Assembly: GCF_030815415.1 (NCBI RefSeq)
Contig: NZ_JAUSWW010000001.1
Location: 310,001 to 374,000 of the forward strand
DNA: 64,000 nt
Origin: Streptomyces canus
GTDB lineage: Bacteria; Actinomycetota; Actinomycetes; Streptomycetales; Streptomycetaceae
Direction: 5' to 3'
A program made the translations under genes and the position numbers. Positions within the stretch are counted from its first letter, which is position 1; every line of letters begins with the position of its first letter. This document shows positions 26,929 to 35,610 of the stretch, in pieces. The notes below the pieces were generated by a model, which was not told the origin of the DNA, ran no database searches, and saw nothing but the letters and a program-made list of their open reading frames with translations.

Positions 26929-27792
26929 TCACGCGGCGAATCGCAACTTCTCATACTCGGCGTGGACTTCGCGCGGAGGACGGTAACCCACCGCCGAGTG
27001 GAGGCGTTTGCGATTGTACCAGAATTCGATATAGCGAGTGATGTCCTGTCGGGCGGCCTCGCGGGTCAGGTAAGTGACCCTTGATACGCGCTCGTTCTTC
27101 AGGGCGCCGAAGAATGATTCGGCCATGGCGTTGTCGAAACAGATTCCGGTGCGGCCGGAGGATCTGCGGAGCCCGAACCGGTCGAGTGTCGTCTTGAACT
27201 CGGCTGACATGTAGTTGCTTCCGCGGTCGGAGTGAAATATCGCGCCGGCGGAGAGGCTCCTGTTACGGGCCGCGTTGTGGATCGCCCTGGATATCAGGGG
27301 GGTTTGATAGTGGTCGTCCATCGCATAACCGATGACTTCCTTCGTGCAGCATTCGATGACCGTTGCGAGGTACAGCCAGCCTTCCCCGGTGGGGATGTAA
27401 GTAATGTCGCCAACAAGTTTTTCGCCGGGTGCGTCAGCGGTGAAGTTTCGGCCGACGAGGTCCGGCACCTGGCCGGCCGCGGCCTGGGTGAGGCTGGACC
27501 TCTTCGGCCGCGGCTGGCAGGGCTCAAGGCCCAACTCGCGCATGAGTAGGCGGACAAGTTCCAGGCCGGCGGTGACGCTCCAACGGTCCAGCTGGGCCTG
27601 GATGCGCCGGTGCCCGTAGGTGCCGTCGGACATGTCGAAGGCTTTCTCGATGAGCAGTTTCAGTTCCCCGCGCCGCTGGGCCGTCGCGGATTCCGGGCGG
27701 GATCGCCAGTCGTAGTAGCCGGATCTGGAGACGCCGAGTCGACCGCACATGAACTCGACGCTGTATGCGCACTCCGTAGTGTCGAGCCGCAT
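26929..27792 (-). CDS. IS3-family transposase OrfB (integrase core)
   Basis: 287 residues. An N-terminal HTH_21 segment (SVEFMCGRLGVSRSGYYDWR; YGHRRIQAQLDRW) precedes the rve integrase core with all three acidic residues: KLVGDITYIPTGEGWLYLAT, FHSDRGSNYMSAEF, and DNAMAESFFGALKNE. It ends with RLHSAVGYRPPREVH. It lies in the -1 frame relative to OrfA, so the active enzyme is expected to be an OrfAB fusion made by -1 frameshifting. No defect is visible. Confidence 0.92.
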   Translation of the reverse strand: MRLDTTECAYSVEFMCGRLGVSRSGYYDWRSRPESATAQRRGELKLLIEKAFDMSDGTYGHRRIQAQLDRWSVTAGLELVRLLMRELGLEPCQPRPKRSSLTQAAAGQVPDLVGRNFTADAPGEKLVGDITYIPTGEGWLYLATVIECCTKEVIGYAMDDHYQTPLISRAIHNAARNRSLSAGAIFHSDRGSNYMSAEFKTTLDRFGLRRSSGRTGICFDNAMAESFFGALKNERVSRVTYLTREAARQDITRYIEFWYNRKRLHSAVGYRPPREVHAEYEKLRFAA

Positions 27793-27818
27793 CTCGTCGA
27801 TGAACTCGTACTTGCTTG

Positions 27819-28109
27819 CTACCGGGGATCCTTGGCGAAGTACGCTGCGGCTTTTTTCAGGAAGGTCACTTCCATCTCCAGCTCGCGGTTACGTCGTTCG
27901 AGTTCTTTGAGGCGTGCCCGCTCGTTCACGCTCAGTTCCGCATCGGGAGCCGGTTCCTGCTGCTTCTGGTGCTTCTTGACCCAGCCGCGCAGTGTCTCCG
28001 GGTTCAGCTCAAGCTCCCGGGCGACTTCGGAGATCGTCTTGCTCGACCTCAACGCGATCTGGACGGCTTCCTCGCGGAACTCCGGCGAGTACTTACTGGG
28101 TGGCGCCAC
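27819..28109 (-). CDS. IS3-family transposase OrfA (HTH protein)
   Basis: 96 residues: MAPPSKYSPEFREEAVQIAL followed by an HTH (TISEVARELELNPETLRGWV) and a leucine-zipper-like coiled coil (RARLKELERRNRELEMEVTF). A run of six A residues (minus strand, 27857-27852) near the end of the gene, followed by G, is a likely slippage site for making the OrfAB fusion. Confidence 0.92.
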   Translation of the reverse strand: MAPPSKYSPEFREEAVQIALRSSKTISEVARELELNPETLRGWVKKHQKQQEPAPDAELSVNERARLKELERRNRELEMEVTFLKKAAAYFAKDPR

Positions 28110-28175
28110 TTCTTCCTCGTTTCCTGTTCAGGACAACCCTATTGGGTCCCTGTCCGGGAACTTCGTGGCCCCTCA

Positions 28176-31100
28176 CTTCCCTGACTTCCGGAACCACCCT
28201 GACTTCCCTGCAGGCCCTGGCTGCCGATACCACCCTGACTGCCCTGCGTGCCGGTGTCGCCCTGGCTCCCCTGGATTCCGCTTCCCTGGAACCCTTGCGC
28301 GCCGGTGTCACCCTGGAATCCTTGACTGCCCTGAGTTCCTTGCGCACCGGTGTCACCCTGGAACCCCTGGCTGCCCTGCGCGCCTTCGTCGCCCTGGCTG
28401 CCCTGGCTGCCCTGTGAACCGACGCCGCCCTGGCTCCCCTGTACTCCAGCACCGCCCTGGCTGCCCTGGCTGCCCTGGGCTCCGGCGTCGCCCTGGCTCC
28501 CCTGGACTCCGATACCGCCCTGACTGCCCTGCGGCCCGGCACCGCCCTGGCTGCCCTGCGCACCTGCGTCGCCCTGGCTACCTTGGCTGCCCTGGGCTCC
28601 GTCACCGCCCTGGCTGCCCTGGACTCCAGCACCGCCCTGGCTGCCCTGGCTGCCCTGGCTGCCGATATCGCCTTGGGTGCCCTGGACTCCGATACCGCCC
28701 TGACTGCCCTGCGGCCCGGCACCGCCCTGGCTGCCCTGGGCTCCGGCCTCTCCCTGGCTGCCCTGGCTGCCCTGGGCTCCGGTACCGCCCTGGCTTCCCT
28801 GCGCCCCGGCATCGCCCTGGCTCCCCTGGAAACCCTGCGTCCCCATATCGCCCTGGCCGCCCTGGACTCCGGCGTCGCCCTGGCTGCCCTGACTGCCTTG
28901 GCTGCCGGTACCGCCCTGGCTGCCCTGGGCTCCGTCACCGCCCTGGCTGCCCTGGACTCCGGCTCCGCCCTGGAAGCCCTGGCTGCCCTGGAAGCCCTGA
29001 CTGCCCTGGTTCCCCTGCACACCGGTTTCGCCCTGACTGCCCTGACTGCCCTGGAACCCCTGGGTGCCGGGGCTGCCCTGGCTGCCCTGCGGCCCAGCTC
29101 CCGAACCACCCGGGCTGCCCTGCGCACCCTGGGAACCCTGCGGACCGATACCACCCTGGGCACCCTGGACTCCCGCGCCGCCCTGAACACCGGGACCACC
29201 CTGGAAACCCTGGCTGCCCGCAGTCCCCGGCACACCCATGCCGCCCTGCGTCCCCTGACTTCCCTGACTGCCGGAACCACCCTGACTTCCCTGGGCTCCG
29301 GTACCACCCTCGGCGCCCTGGCTGCCCTGCGCTCCGGTATCGCCCTGGTTGCCCTGCGCACCGGATCCGCCCTGACTGCCCTGACTTCCGGTGCCGCCTT
29401 CGGTGCCCTGGCTGCCCTGTGCTCCTGGACCGCCCTGGCTGCCCTGGCTGCCGGGGCCGCCCTGGAACCCTTGGCTGCCCTGCGTTCCTTCGCCGCCCTG
29501 ACTGCCCTGCGCTCCCGCATCACCCTGACTGCCCTGGCTGCCGGGACCACCCTGGCTCCCCTGGCTGCCGGCGTCGCCCTGGCTGCCCTGACTGCCCTGC
29601 GCTCCCGCGTCACCTTGACTGCCCTGCGCCCCGGCGCCGCCCTGGCTGCCCTGGGCTCCGGTACCGCCTTCGCCGCCCTGACTGCCCTGCGCTCCCGCAT
29701 CACCCTGACTGCCCTGGCTGCCGGGACCACCCTGGCTCCCCTGGCTGCCGGCGTCGCCCTGGCTGCCCTGACTGCCCTGCGCTCCCGCGTCACCTTGACT
29801 GCCCTGCGCCCCGGCGCCGCCCTGGCTGCCCTGGGCTCCGGTACCGCCTTCGCCGCCCTGACTGCCCTGCGCTCCCGCATCACCCTGACTGCCCTGGCTG
29901 CCGGCACCGCCCTGACTGCCCTGGCTGCCGGCATCGCCCTGGCTGCCTTCGCTGCCCTGCGGACCGATACCGCCCTGACTGCCCTGCGGGCCGGCGTCGC
30001 CTTGGCTTCCCTGGACTCCGGCGCCGCCCTGGAACCCCTGGCTGCCCTGAAATCCCTGGCTGCCCTGGTCTCCTTGGGCGCCCGTGCCGCCCTGGACTCC
30101 CTGGCTGCCTTGGCTGCCCTGGAACCCCTGGGTGCCGGGGCTGCCCTGACTGCCCTGCGGCCCAGCTCCCGAACCACCCGGACTGCCCTGCGCACCCTGG
30201 GAACCCTGCGGACCGATACCACCCTGGGCACCCTGGACACCGGCGCCGCCCTGAACACCGGGACCACCCTGAGTGCCAGGAACGCCCTGGGATCCTGGTG
30301 TGCCGGTGTCGCCCTGGAACCCCTGACCGCCTTGGCTTCCCTGGGCTCCGATCCCGCCTTGACTGCCCTGATTTCCCTGGCTGCCAAGCCCGCCCTGACT
30401 TCCCTGCGCCCCGAGACTGCCCTGACTGCCCTGACTTCCAGGACCGCCCTGGCTGCCTTCGCTGCCCTGAGCTCCGGCGCCCCCCTGACTGCCCTGCGCT
30501 CCGACGTCCCCCTGACTTCCCTGCGCCCCGGCACCGCCCTGACTGCCCGGACCTCCCTGCGCCCCCGCGTCGCCCTGACTTCCCTGCGAACCCGTACTGC
30601 CCTGACTGCCCTGACTTCCAGGACCGCCCTGGCTGCCTTCGCTGCCCTGAGCTCCGGCGCCCCCCTGACTGCCCTGCGCTCCGGCACCGCCCTGACTGCC
30701 TTCGCTGCCCTGAGCTCCGGCGCCCCCCTGACTGCCCTGCGCTCCGACGTCCCCCTGACTTCCCTGCGCCCCGAGACCGCCCTGATTGCCCTGGAACCCC
30801 TGACTCCCTTGGGAACCCTGGGACCCGGTGCCCTGGCTGCCCTGAGTGCCTTGGACCCCCTGCGTGCCCTGCGTCCCCTGAAACCCCTGAGTGCCCTGGA
30901 ACCCCTGAGTCCCCTGAGTTCCTTGGAACCCCTGGGTGCCCTGGGTGCCCTGGGGCCCTTGGGGGCCTGGTGGGTGGGGGTGCGGGTGCTTATGTGGCTT
31001 GCCACTGCCCGTTCCGTGCCCGCCTGGTTCGTCACCGTCGTCATCGGCCGTCCGCGGTTGGCGGAGCTCGAAGTCGGCACTCACAGCACCGTTCGGGCCT

Positions 31101-31252
31101 GGTACACCGATGGAGTAATCGACAGACATACCTGCCGCGTTGGCTGGAGCGGACGTCGACGAACCGAGATTGACGAACAGGCCAAGAGTCCCCGCCGCCG
31201 AGAGCGCAGTGACAGCCCGGACCCACGATCTGCGAAGAGACTGACGCTTCAT
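28176..31252 (-). CDS. Collagen-like secreted protein, N-terminal part (gene interrupted by IS3)
   Basis: The ATG at 31252 (MKRQSLRRSWVRAVTALSAA) has AGGAAGG 7 bases upstream. A Sec signal of about 45 residues precedes a short unique region (SVDYSIGVPGPNGAVSADFE) and an Asp/His/Pro-rich linker (KPHKHPHPHPPGPQ). The rest is almost uninterrupted Gly-X-Y with Gln dominant at Y and Ser, Ala, Thr or Phe at X. A few blocks carry the imperfection GSGAGPQ. Here the frame runs into the IS and stops at 28139, leaving a protein without its C-terminal head. Before the insertion the protein was 1582 residues, with roughly 470 triplets. It would be secreted or surface-displayed. The TPR and glycosyltransferase genes follow on the same strand. 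Confidence 0.88.
28965..29262 (-). repeat. 298-bp direct repeat, copy 2 (copy 1 at 26588-26885)
   Basis: Second copy of the long collagen-coding repeat. A diverged third copy is visible around 30100-30280, with the same GSGAGPQ-type interruption. Confidence 0.85.
29490..29905 (-). repeat. Tandem 180-bp collagen repeats (two full copies plus flanks)
   Basis: Bases 29521-29700 and 29701-29880 are identical over all rows, and the pattern continues partly on both sides. The unit differs in sequence from the 25.7-26.4 kb repeat but has the same 180-bp length. A third 180-bp spacing links 30421 and 30601. Confidence 0.9.
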
Positions 31253-31434
31253 GACGGAACCTTCCTGCATCGCTGAGAACTAGTACGCAGAGGTGGGTGA
31301 CGGGTCACATGGGCATGCCACGCCAGCACGTCGGACGGCATGAATGAGCGCCCGAACTGTTGCGCAGTCGTGCCGACATCAGTGTGCAGGGGCCCGATTC
31401 CACGCCGATGCTTGACAGCGAATGTCGCTGCACT

Positions 31435-31923
31435 TCATTCAATTGGCGTACGGTCCTGCATTCGGGCTGTCGTCCTTCGCTTCTGGGGCCTGTCCGGGGC
31501 TGAACGACAGGAATAGATGCTCTCCGCCAGGCATGCGTCGTACGACGGCAGCATCCCCCTCGCCACCACCTCGGCCCACGACGGTGCCGCCGCGTCCCTG
31601 GCGGAGAGCAGCGGTGCGTCGGCCGGCCACTCGATGCCCGGGTCCGGATCGAGCGGATGGACCGCGTGCTCGCCGGTCGGCCGGTACGTCGTCGAGCAGA
31701 GGTACGTCAGGGTCGCGTCGTCGGTGAGCGCGCAGAAGCCATGACCCCAGGTCGACCACCACGTCGCACACCGCACCGCGCACGCAGGTGACGTACTTGG
31801 CCTGCCCACCGCCTCCGCCAGCCGGTCGAAGCGGTACCCCTCGGTGAACAGCCCGCGCTGGTCGCCGTGCACCTGCGGGACGATCTCGAACGCGCCGGCG
31901 ATCGTCAACTCGCGGATTTTCAC
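31435..31923 (-). pseudogene. rmlC: dTDP-4-dehydrorhamnose 3,5-epimerase, deleted and frameshifted
   Basis: Starts GTG AAA ATC with MKIRELTIAGAFEIVPQVHG, DQRGLFTEGYRFDRLAEAVG. Then only KYVTCVRGAVCDVVVDLG of the central part survives, in another frame, and the catalytic His region (the RGLHY strand) is missing. The end is recognisable: GHGFCALTDDATLTYLCSTT, HPLDPDPGIEWPADAPLLSA. The start overlaps the stop of the rmlA remnant (GTGA), the normal operon arrangement for dTDP-rhamnose genes. Confidence 0.75.
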
Positions 31924-32560
31924 CGCTCACCCTCCTCGAGCAGCCCGGGAAGGTACTGGCCGTACCCGCTGTGGAGCAGCGGCTTTGCCAGCAGGCGCAG
32001 TTGGGAGTCGCCGACGAGCCCGGACCGCCACACCGTCTCTTCGACGCAGCCGACCTTGAGGCCCTGCCGCTCCTCGATCACCCGGACGAACTCCGAGGCC
32101 TGGACCATCGAGGCGAAGGTCCCGGTGTCCAGCCAGGCCGTGCCCCGGTCGAGCGGGGTGACGTAGAGCTCACCGGTGTCCAGATGGGCCCCGGTTGACC
32201 TCCGTGGTCTCCAACTCCCCACGAGTGCTGGGGCGAAGGCCCTGGGCGATCTCCACCGCCCGGTTGTCGTAAAAGTACAGTCCGGGCACCGTGTACCTGG
32301 ATTTCGGACGGGCCGGCTCCTCCTCGATGCTCAGCACCTGACCCAGCTCGTCGAACTCCACCACCCCGTACGCCGACGGGTCGGCGACGGGGTGGGCGAA
32401 CACCCTGCCGCCCTTCATGTCGGAGTGCTGGGCGAGCCTGGTGCCGAGGCCGCTGCCGTGGAAGATGTTGTCGCCCAGAATCAGGGCAACAGCCTCGTCC
32501 CTTTGGTCGCCGAGCGCCGCCAGGCCCCGTCTGAGCGAGGCGGGCGAAATCCGTGCGGTG
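31920..32560 (-). pseudogene. rmlA: Glucose-1-phosphate thymidylyltransferase, C-terminal two thirds, frameshifted
   Basis: Readable pieces are [60 protein letters not shown] and [14 protein letters not shown]. After a frame change near 32200 come [40 protein letters not shown], and a final GYGQYLPGLLEEG. The N-terminal nucleotide-binding loop is not present in recognisable form. The enzyme would have made dTDP-glucose for deoxysugar synthesis. Confidence 0.75.
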
Positions 32561-32900
32561 AGGCGCTGCCGACTCGATCAGTGTGATGAACAGGGAGATC
32601 ATGCCGTCCTTGTTATCCACCAGCTCGATGATGCGGGCCAGCTGGTGAGCACCGTCTGCCGGTCGCGATCACCGAAGATTACGGACGTCGCGCCAGGAAG
32701 ACGAACCCCTTCCTGGGCGGTCGGGCGCATCACGACCGGGAACTGGGCTACAACCGCGCCGGGTGCCCGGTCGACGCCGCACAAGGCTTGATGGCACGGG
32801 ACACCAGCCCGTCAGCCGCCAACCGGTCGACCTCGCCATCGAAGCCCTTAGCTGGGAAAACACGCACCGGAGCTTTGCAAACAGGCACTCAGCTTGTTCT
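32561..32900. other. Degenerate stretch without a recognisable gene
   Basis: Probably the eroded 5' end of rmlA plus unrelated sequence. Translations on both strands are fragmentary and I recognise nothing. Confidence 0.4.
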
Positions 32901-33299
32901 TTATCTTCCGTCCGCGTCGCAGGGCGGGGACGGAAGGTTCCAGATGGCGTCTGACCGGCTGACGATCTTTCGGAGTTCGCGGGCGCTTCGTGGCGATACA
33001 GCCTGCATCACGATGTCGAGGAGAGCTCGGGCTTCGAGCGGGTCGCCGCAGCAGTACCAGTGCACGTTGCCCCACTCGTAGTCGTGCCACAGAGCACGCT
33101 CGGGCTGGTGGACGTAGTCCTTCCACAGGCCCACAGCCGTGCTGACGTCGCCCGGCTGCAGATAGTTTCGGGTGCGCTCGAGTTCGATGATCTCGGACAG
33201 CGCACGCGAAGACAGGCCGTCGATAACCGGCCGCGCACCCGTTGTCCGGTGGCTGCCGGCGGCGCCGGCACGGATCCGTCCGGGCCGCCTACGCGGCAT
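32901..33299 (-). CDS. Conserved hypothetical protein
   Basis: 132 residues. After about 30 unconvincing N-terminal residues the sequence is strongly protein-like: ALSEIIELERTRNYLQPGDV, VHQPERALWHDYEWGNVHWY, CCGDPLEARALLDIVMQAVS, PRSARELRKIVSRSDAIWN. The family is a small cytoplasmic Streptomyces protein of unknown function. GAAAGG lies just upstream of the ATG. A related C-terminal helix occurs in the protein at 3341-3763. Confidence 0.6.
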   Translation of the reverse strand: MPRRRPGRIRAGAAGSHRTTGARPVIDGLSSRALSEIIELERTRNYLQPGDVSTAVGLWKDYVHQPERALWHDYEWGNVHWYCCGDPLEARALLDIVMQAVSPRSARELRKIVSRSDAIWNLPSPPCDADGR

Positions 33300-33434
33300 G
33301 GACCTTTCGGTTCGTCGTCATGCGGTACATGGTGCCACCGTCTCGAATGGCATCTCGAACGGATTTGCTCACCCGGGTATTCGCCGGACGTGGGAGCGGC
33401 CTTCGCCTGATCCTGTGCTCCGACCAAGGTGCAC

Positions 33435-33660
33435 GTGACCACGACGAAGGCCGTGAGGGTGAGTCTGCTGCCTGATGCTGTCCGGAGGGAAGCGTTCGCG
33501 GAGGCATCACGCTTCCGGGGCGAGTTCTACGCATGCCTGACCGCTCGGCGCGACGAATTGTCTGAGTTGGTGGACGCGGTGCTGTGTGCGGACGGTGCGG
33601 TGAAGTCCCCGGTGGATTTGACGCTGTTGCCCAAGCATCGGTGCCATGAGGTCCATGGAC
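33435..33660 (+). pseudogene. IS701-family transposase, N-terminal fragment
   Basis: The frame reads FRGEFYACLTARRDELSELV then DAVLCADGAVKSPVDLTLLP. This is the usual start of IS701-family transposases that target conserved sites. It ends after about 75 residues in unrelated sequence. Confidence 0.65.
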
Positions 33661-33925
33661 AACCGCCCACCGATCGCCACGAAGAGCCGCAAGCGCCAGA
33701 ACGGCCACCTATAACTTTTCAGGTGCCTGTACTCGGCTTTCGGTCCTGATAATGACCGCACCATCGGTGGCGCGACGCTGTTGGGCCACCGAGGCCCGCT
33801 CAGCCAGATGGGGGTGCACCAGCCCGGGTTGCCCGGCGCGCTGGTTTCGGCCCAGTGAGGTGCACGAGCACATTGGGACGAGCAACGCTGCGACGTAGAA
33901 GCGAACTTGACGAGAGGGAGACAAC

Positions 33926-34420
33926 ATGCGGATCAGCCACGGGAGCATCGTCAAGCGTCTGACAGGCCGACGCTTGCTCCGAGCCCTCACCACAGGTGCA
34001 GCGGCCACAGTACTTGCTGTGGGTGCGTCGGCTGGAACTGCGAACGCGGCCACCTGGACCTCCAATACGAGGGTATGGGTGTCGGCCGATGACCCCGGCG
34101 GCCTCGGCGCGTCCTCGGTTCTGCTACGGGACGCAAAGACCTACTACACGGTGCTGTTCGAGCCCCACGGCGAGGAGCTGCTCATGGAGGACCTGCTGGC
34201 CGACGGGCACGCGGCACGGGCCGAAGTGATCGTGGTCAACGCGAGCGGCAGGTTCGTAGAAAGCGACACCTTCTACTCGTCCACGGCCGATGGAGCCAGG
34301 TGGATCAACCTGGGCACCCCTGATGGCAGCGGCAACATCCCCGAGGATTACGAGGTCCGGATCAGAGTCTGCATCAACGAGACCTCCACGTGCTCCTGGT
34401 GGGAGTCTGGCATCGCCTGA
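33926..34420 (+). CDS. Secreted hypothetical protein
   Basis: 164 residues with GAGGGAGAC upstream of the ATG. A Sec signal (RALTTGAAATVLAVGASAGT, cleavage after ANA) precedes a compact, beta-rich mature part of about 120 residues (TWTSNTRVWVSADDPGGLGA; FVESDTFYSSTADGARWINL; DYEVRIRVCINETSTCSWWE). The two cysteines near the C-terminus could form a disulfide. Single-gene unit; function unknown. Confidence 0.75.
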   Translation: MRISHGSIVKRLTGRRLLRALTTGAAATVLAVGASAGTANAATWTSNTRVWVSADDPGGLGASSVLLRDAKTYYTVLFEPHGEELLMEDLLADGHAARAEVIVVNASGRFVESDTFYSSTADGARWINLGTPDGSGNIPEDYEVRIRVCINETSTCSWWESGIA

Positions 34421-34604
34421 CGAGCAGGCATGGGCAGCCGGCGCTAAGCGCGGAGCGGCGGGCGGATCTCGATGCCCTCGACATGCGCTGGTAGACGCTG
34501 CAGGCCGCGGGGCAGGCCGGAAGCCGGTGCAGAACATCCGCGCCGGGAACCACCCAGCGGGTAGGGTCGGGGCCACCAGTTGGCGTCGTATGGGCGGGTG
34601 GGTG

Positions 34605-34982
34605 ATGACGGTTCCCACGGTCGGTACGAGCCTGTCAGGCGACTGCCTGCTGGCACGGGTCAGCGGCGACATGATCTACGAGAACCAGGCGCTGCTGCGC
34701 GGGCAGTTCGAGGACCTCCTCCAGCACTCCGCACGCTGCATCGTGCTGGACATGACCCAGGTCGCGTTCTGTGACTCCACCGGACTGAACACGCTGCTGA
34801 ACCTGCGCCGCCAGGCCGAGAAGGAGAACACGGTCCTGTTCCTCGCCTGCGTGCCCGCATCCCTGCGGCGCGTCGTGGAGCTCACCGGGACCGACCAGCT
34901 CCTGCCGGTCTACGACACCGTCACCGACGCCCAAATGGCCTGGACACGCAAAAAACCTGAGAACAAGCAACCAGCTCGCTGA
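34605..34982 (+). CDS. STAS-domain anti-sigma factor antagonist
   Basis: 125 residues from the ATG at 34605 (MTVPTVGTSLSGDCLLARVS). The STAS fold is clear, with the phosphorylatable serine in IVLDMTQVAFCDSTGLNTLL and the following helix NLRRQAEKE. It would bind an anti-sigma kinase when unphosphorylated and so free a sigma factor. No anti-sigma or sigma gene is adjacent; orphan antagonists are common in Streptomyces. Upstream in-frame codons are Arg/Gly-rich and not part of the protein. Confidence 0.88.
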   Translation: MTVPTVGTSLSGDCLLARVSGDMIYENQALLRGQFEDLLQHSARCIVLDMTQVAFCDSTGLNTLLNLRRQAEKENTVLFLACVPASLRRVVELTGTDQLLPVYDTVTDAQMAWTRKKPENKQPAR

Positions 34983-35610
34983 GACCCGGTCTCGCACCGG
35001 CCGCCAGCCCCACCACCGCGCCCGGGCGGGGGCAGCCGGCTCAGGAAGCGTGCCGGCGCGACCCAGTCCATTCGAATCGCGGTCAACTGCCTGTTTCCGT
35101 AACGAGGTTCGTCGCCTCACACGACACGGGCTGATCGCGGTGGGAGGCTCCCAGTAGCCGGCCGCCGCCGCTCACACGGCGGCTGACGGGCGCGAGGAGC
35201 GGCTCCCCCGGCCTTGAGTCCTCGTGTGTGGTGCCCGCCGGCGTCGGCGCCGCGGGAGGTGCCCCGTCGCCGGCGGGCTGGGGCTGGAGCCGCGATGTCG
35301 GCGATGCGGCTCCAGCTTGCCTTTGCGGTCCAGCCTGTGCTGCCAGAAGGGTAGTCGTAGTCAGCAGCGTGGGTGATCGGAAGCGCAGCGTTTTGCCAGG
35401 CAGCTGCACGAGGAGACAGAGCTGGACGCGTCCAAGGTCGCGGCCGGGACGAAGGGAGCTCACCACTTCAGAGGCGCAACCCGCACCGCAACACCATCGG
35501 CCGACAAGCCGCTCACGTCGAAAGCGTGGAATCGGTGCGCACCCTGGAGAACCGTCGCCCGTCCGGGGGAACAGTGGCTGATGCGGCTCGGGCAGTGGAA
35601 GGCGTCGACC
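34983..35610. other. Gene-free stretch and ligase leader
   Basis: No convincing gene. The last about 90 bases (from about 35515) are the leader shared with the ligase fragment at 16262-16368. Confidence 0.5.

Larger units (their letters stand above)
26886..28175 (-). mobile_element. IS3-family insertion sequence, intact, in the collagen-like gene
   Basis: A 1290-bp element with 27-bp terminal inverted repeats matching at 21 positions; the two ends begin TGAGCGGCC and TGAGGGGCC and both finish TCCGGACAGG or CCCGGACAGG. The flanks carry a 4-bp target duplication CTTC (26882-26885 and 28176-28179). It encodes orfA and orfB in the usual overlapping-frame arrangement. Removing it restores the collagen reading frame exactly, so the insertion is probably recent. 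Confidence 0.9.

Noticed and set aside
25700..30700. Regular repeats that could suggest a CRISPR array
   Set aside because: The repeats are contiguous coding units without unique spacers, and no cas genes are present.
25120..31276. Very long open frames on the plus strand and in a second minus-strand frame across the collagen gene (hundreds to over a thousand codons)
   Set aside because: They are by-products of the 9-base Gly-X-Gln codon repeat, which keeps all frames free of stops. Their translations are low-complexity Leu/Ala, Pro/Cys or Arg/Ala and have no start context.
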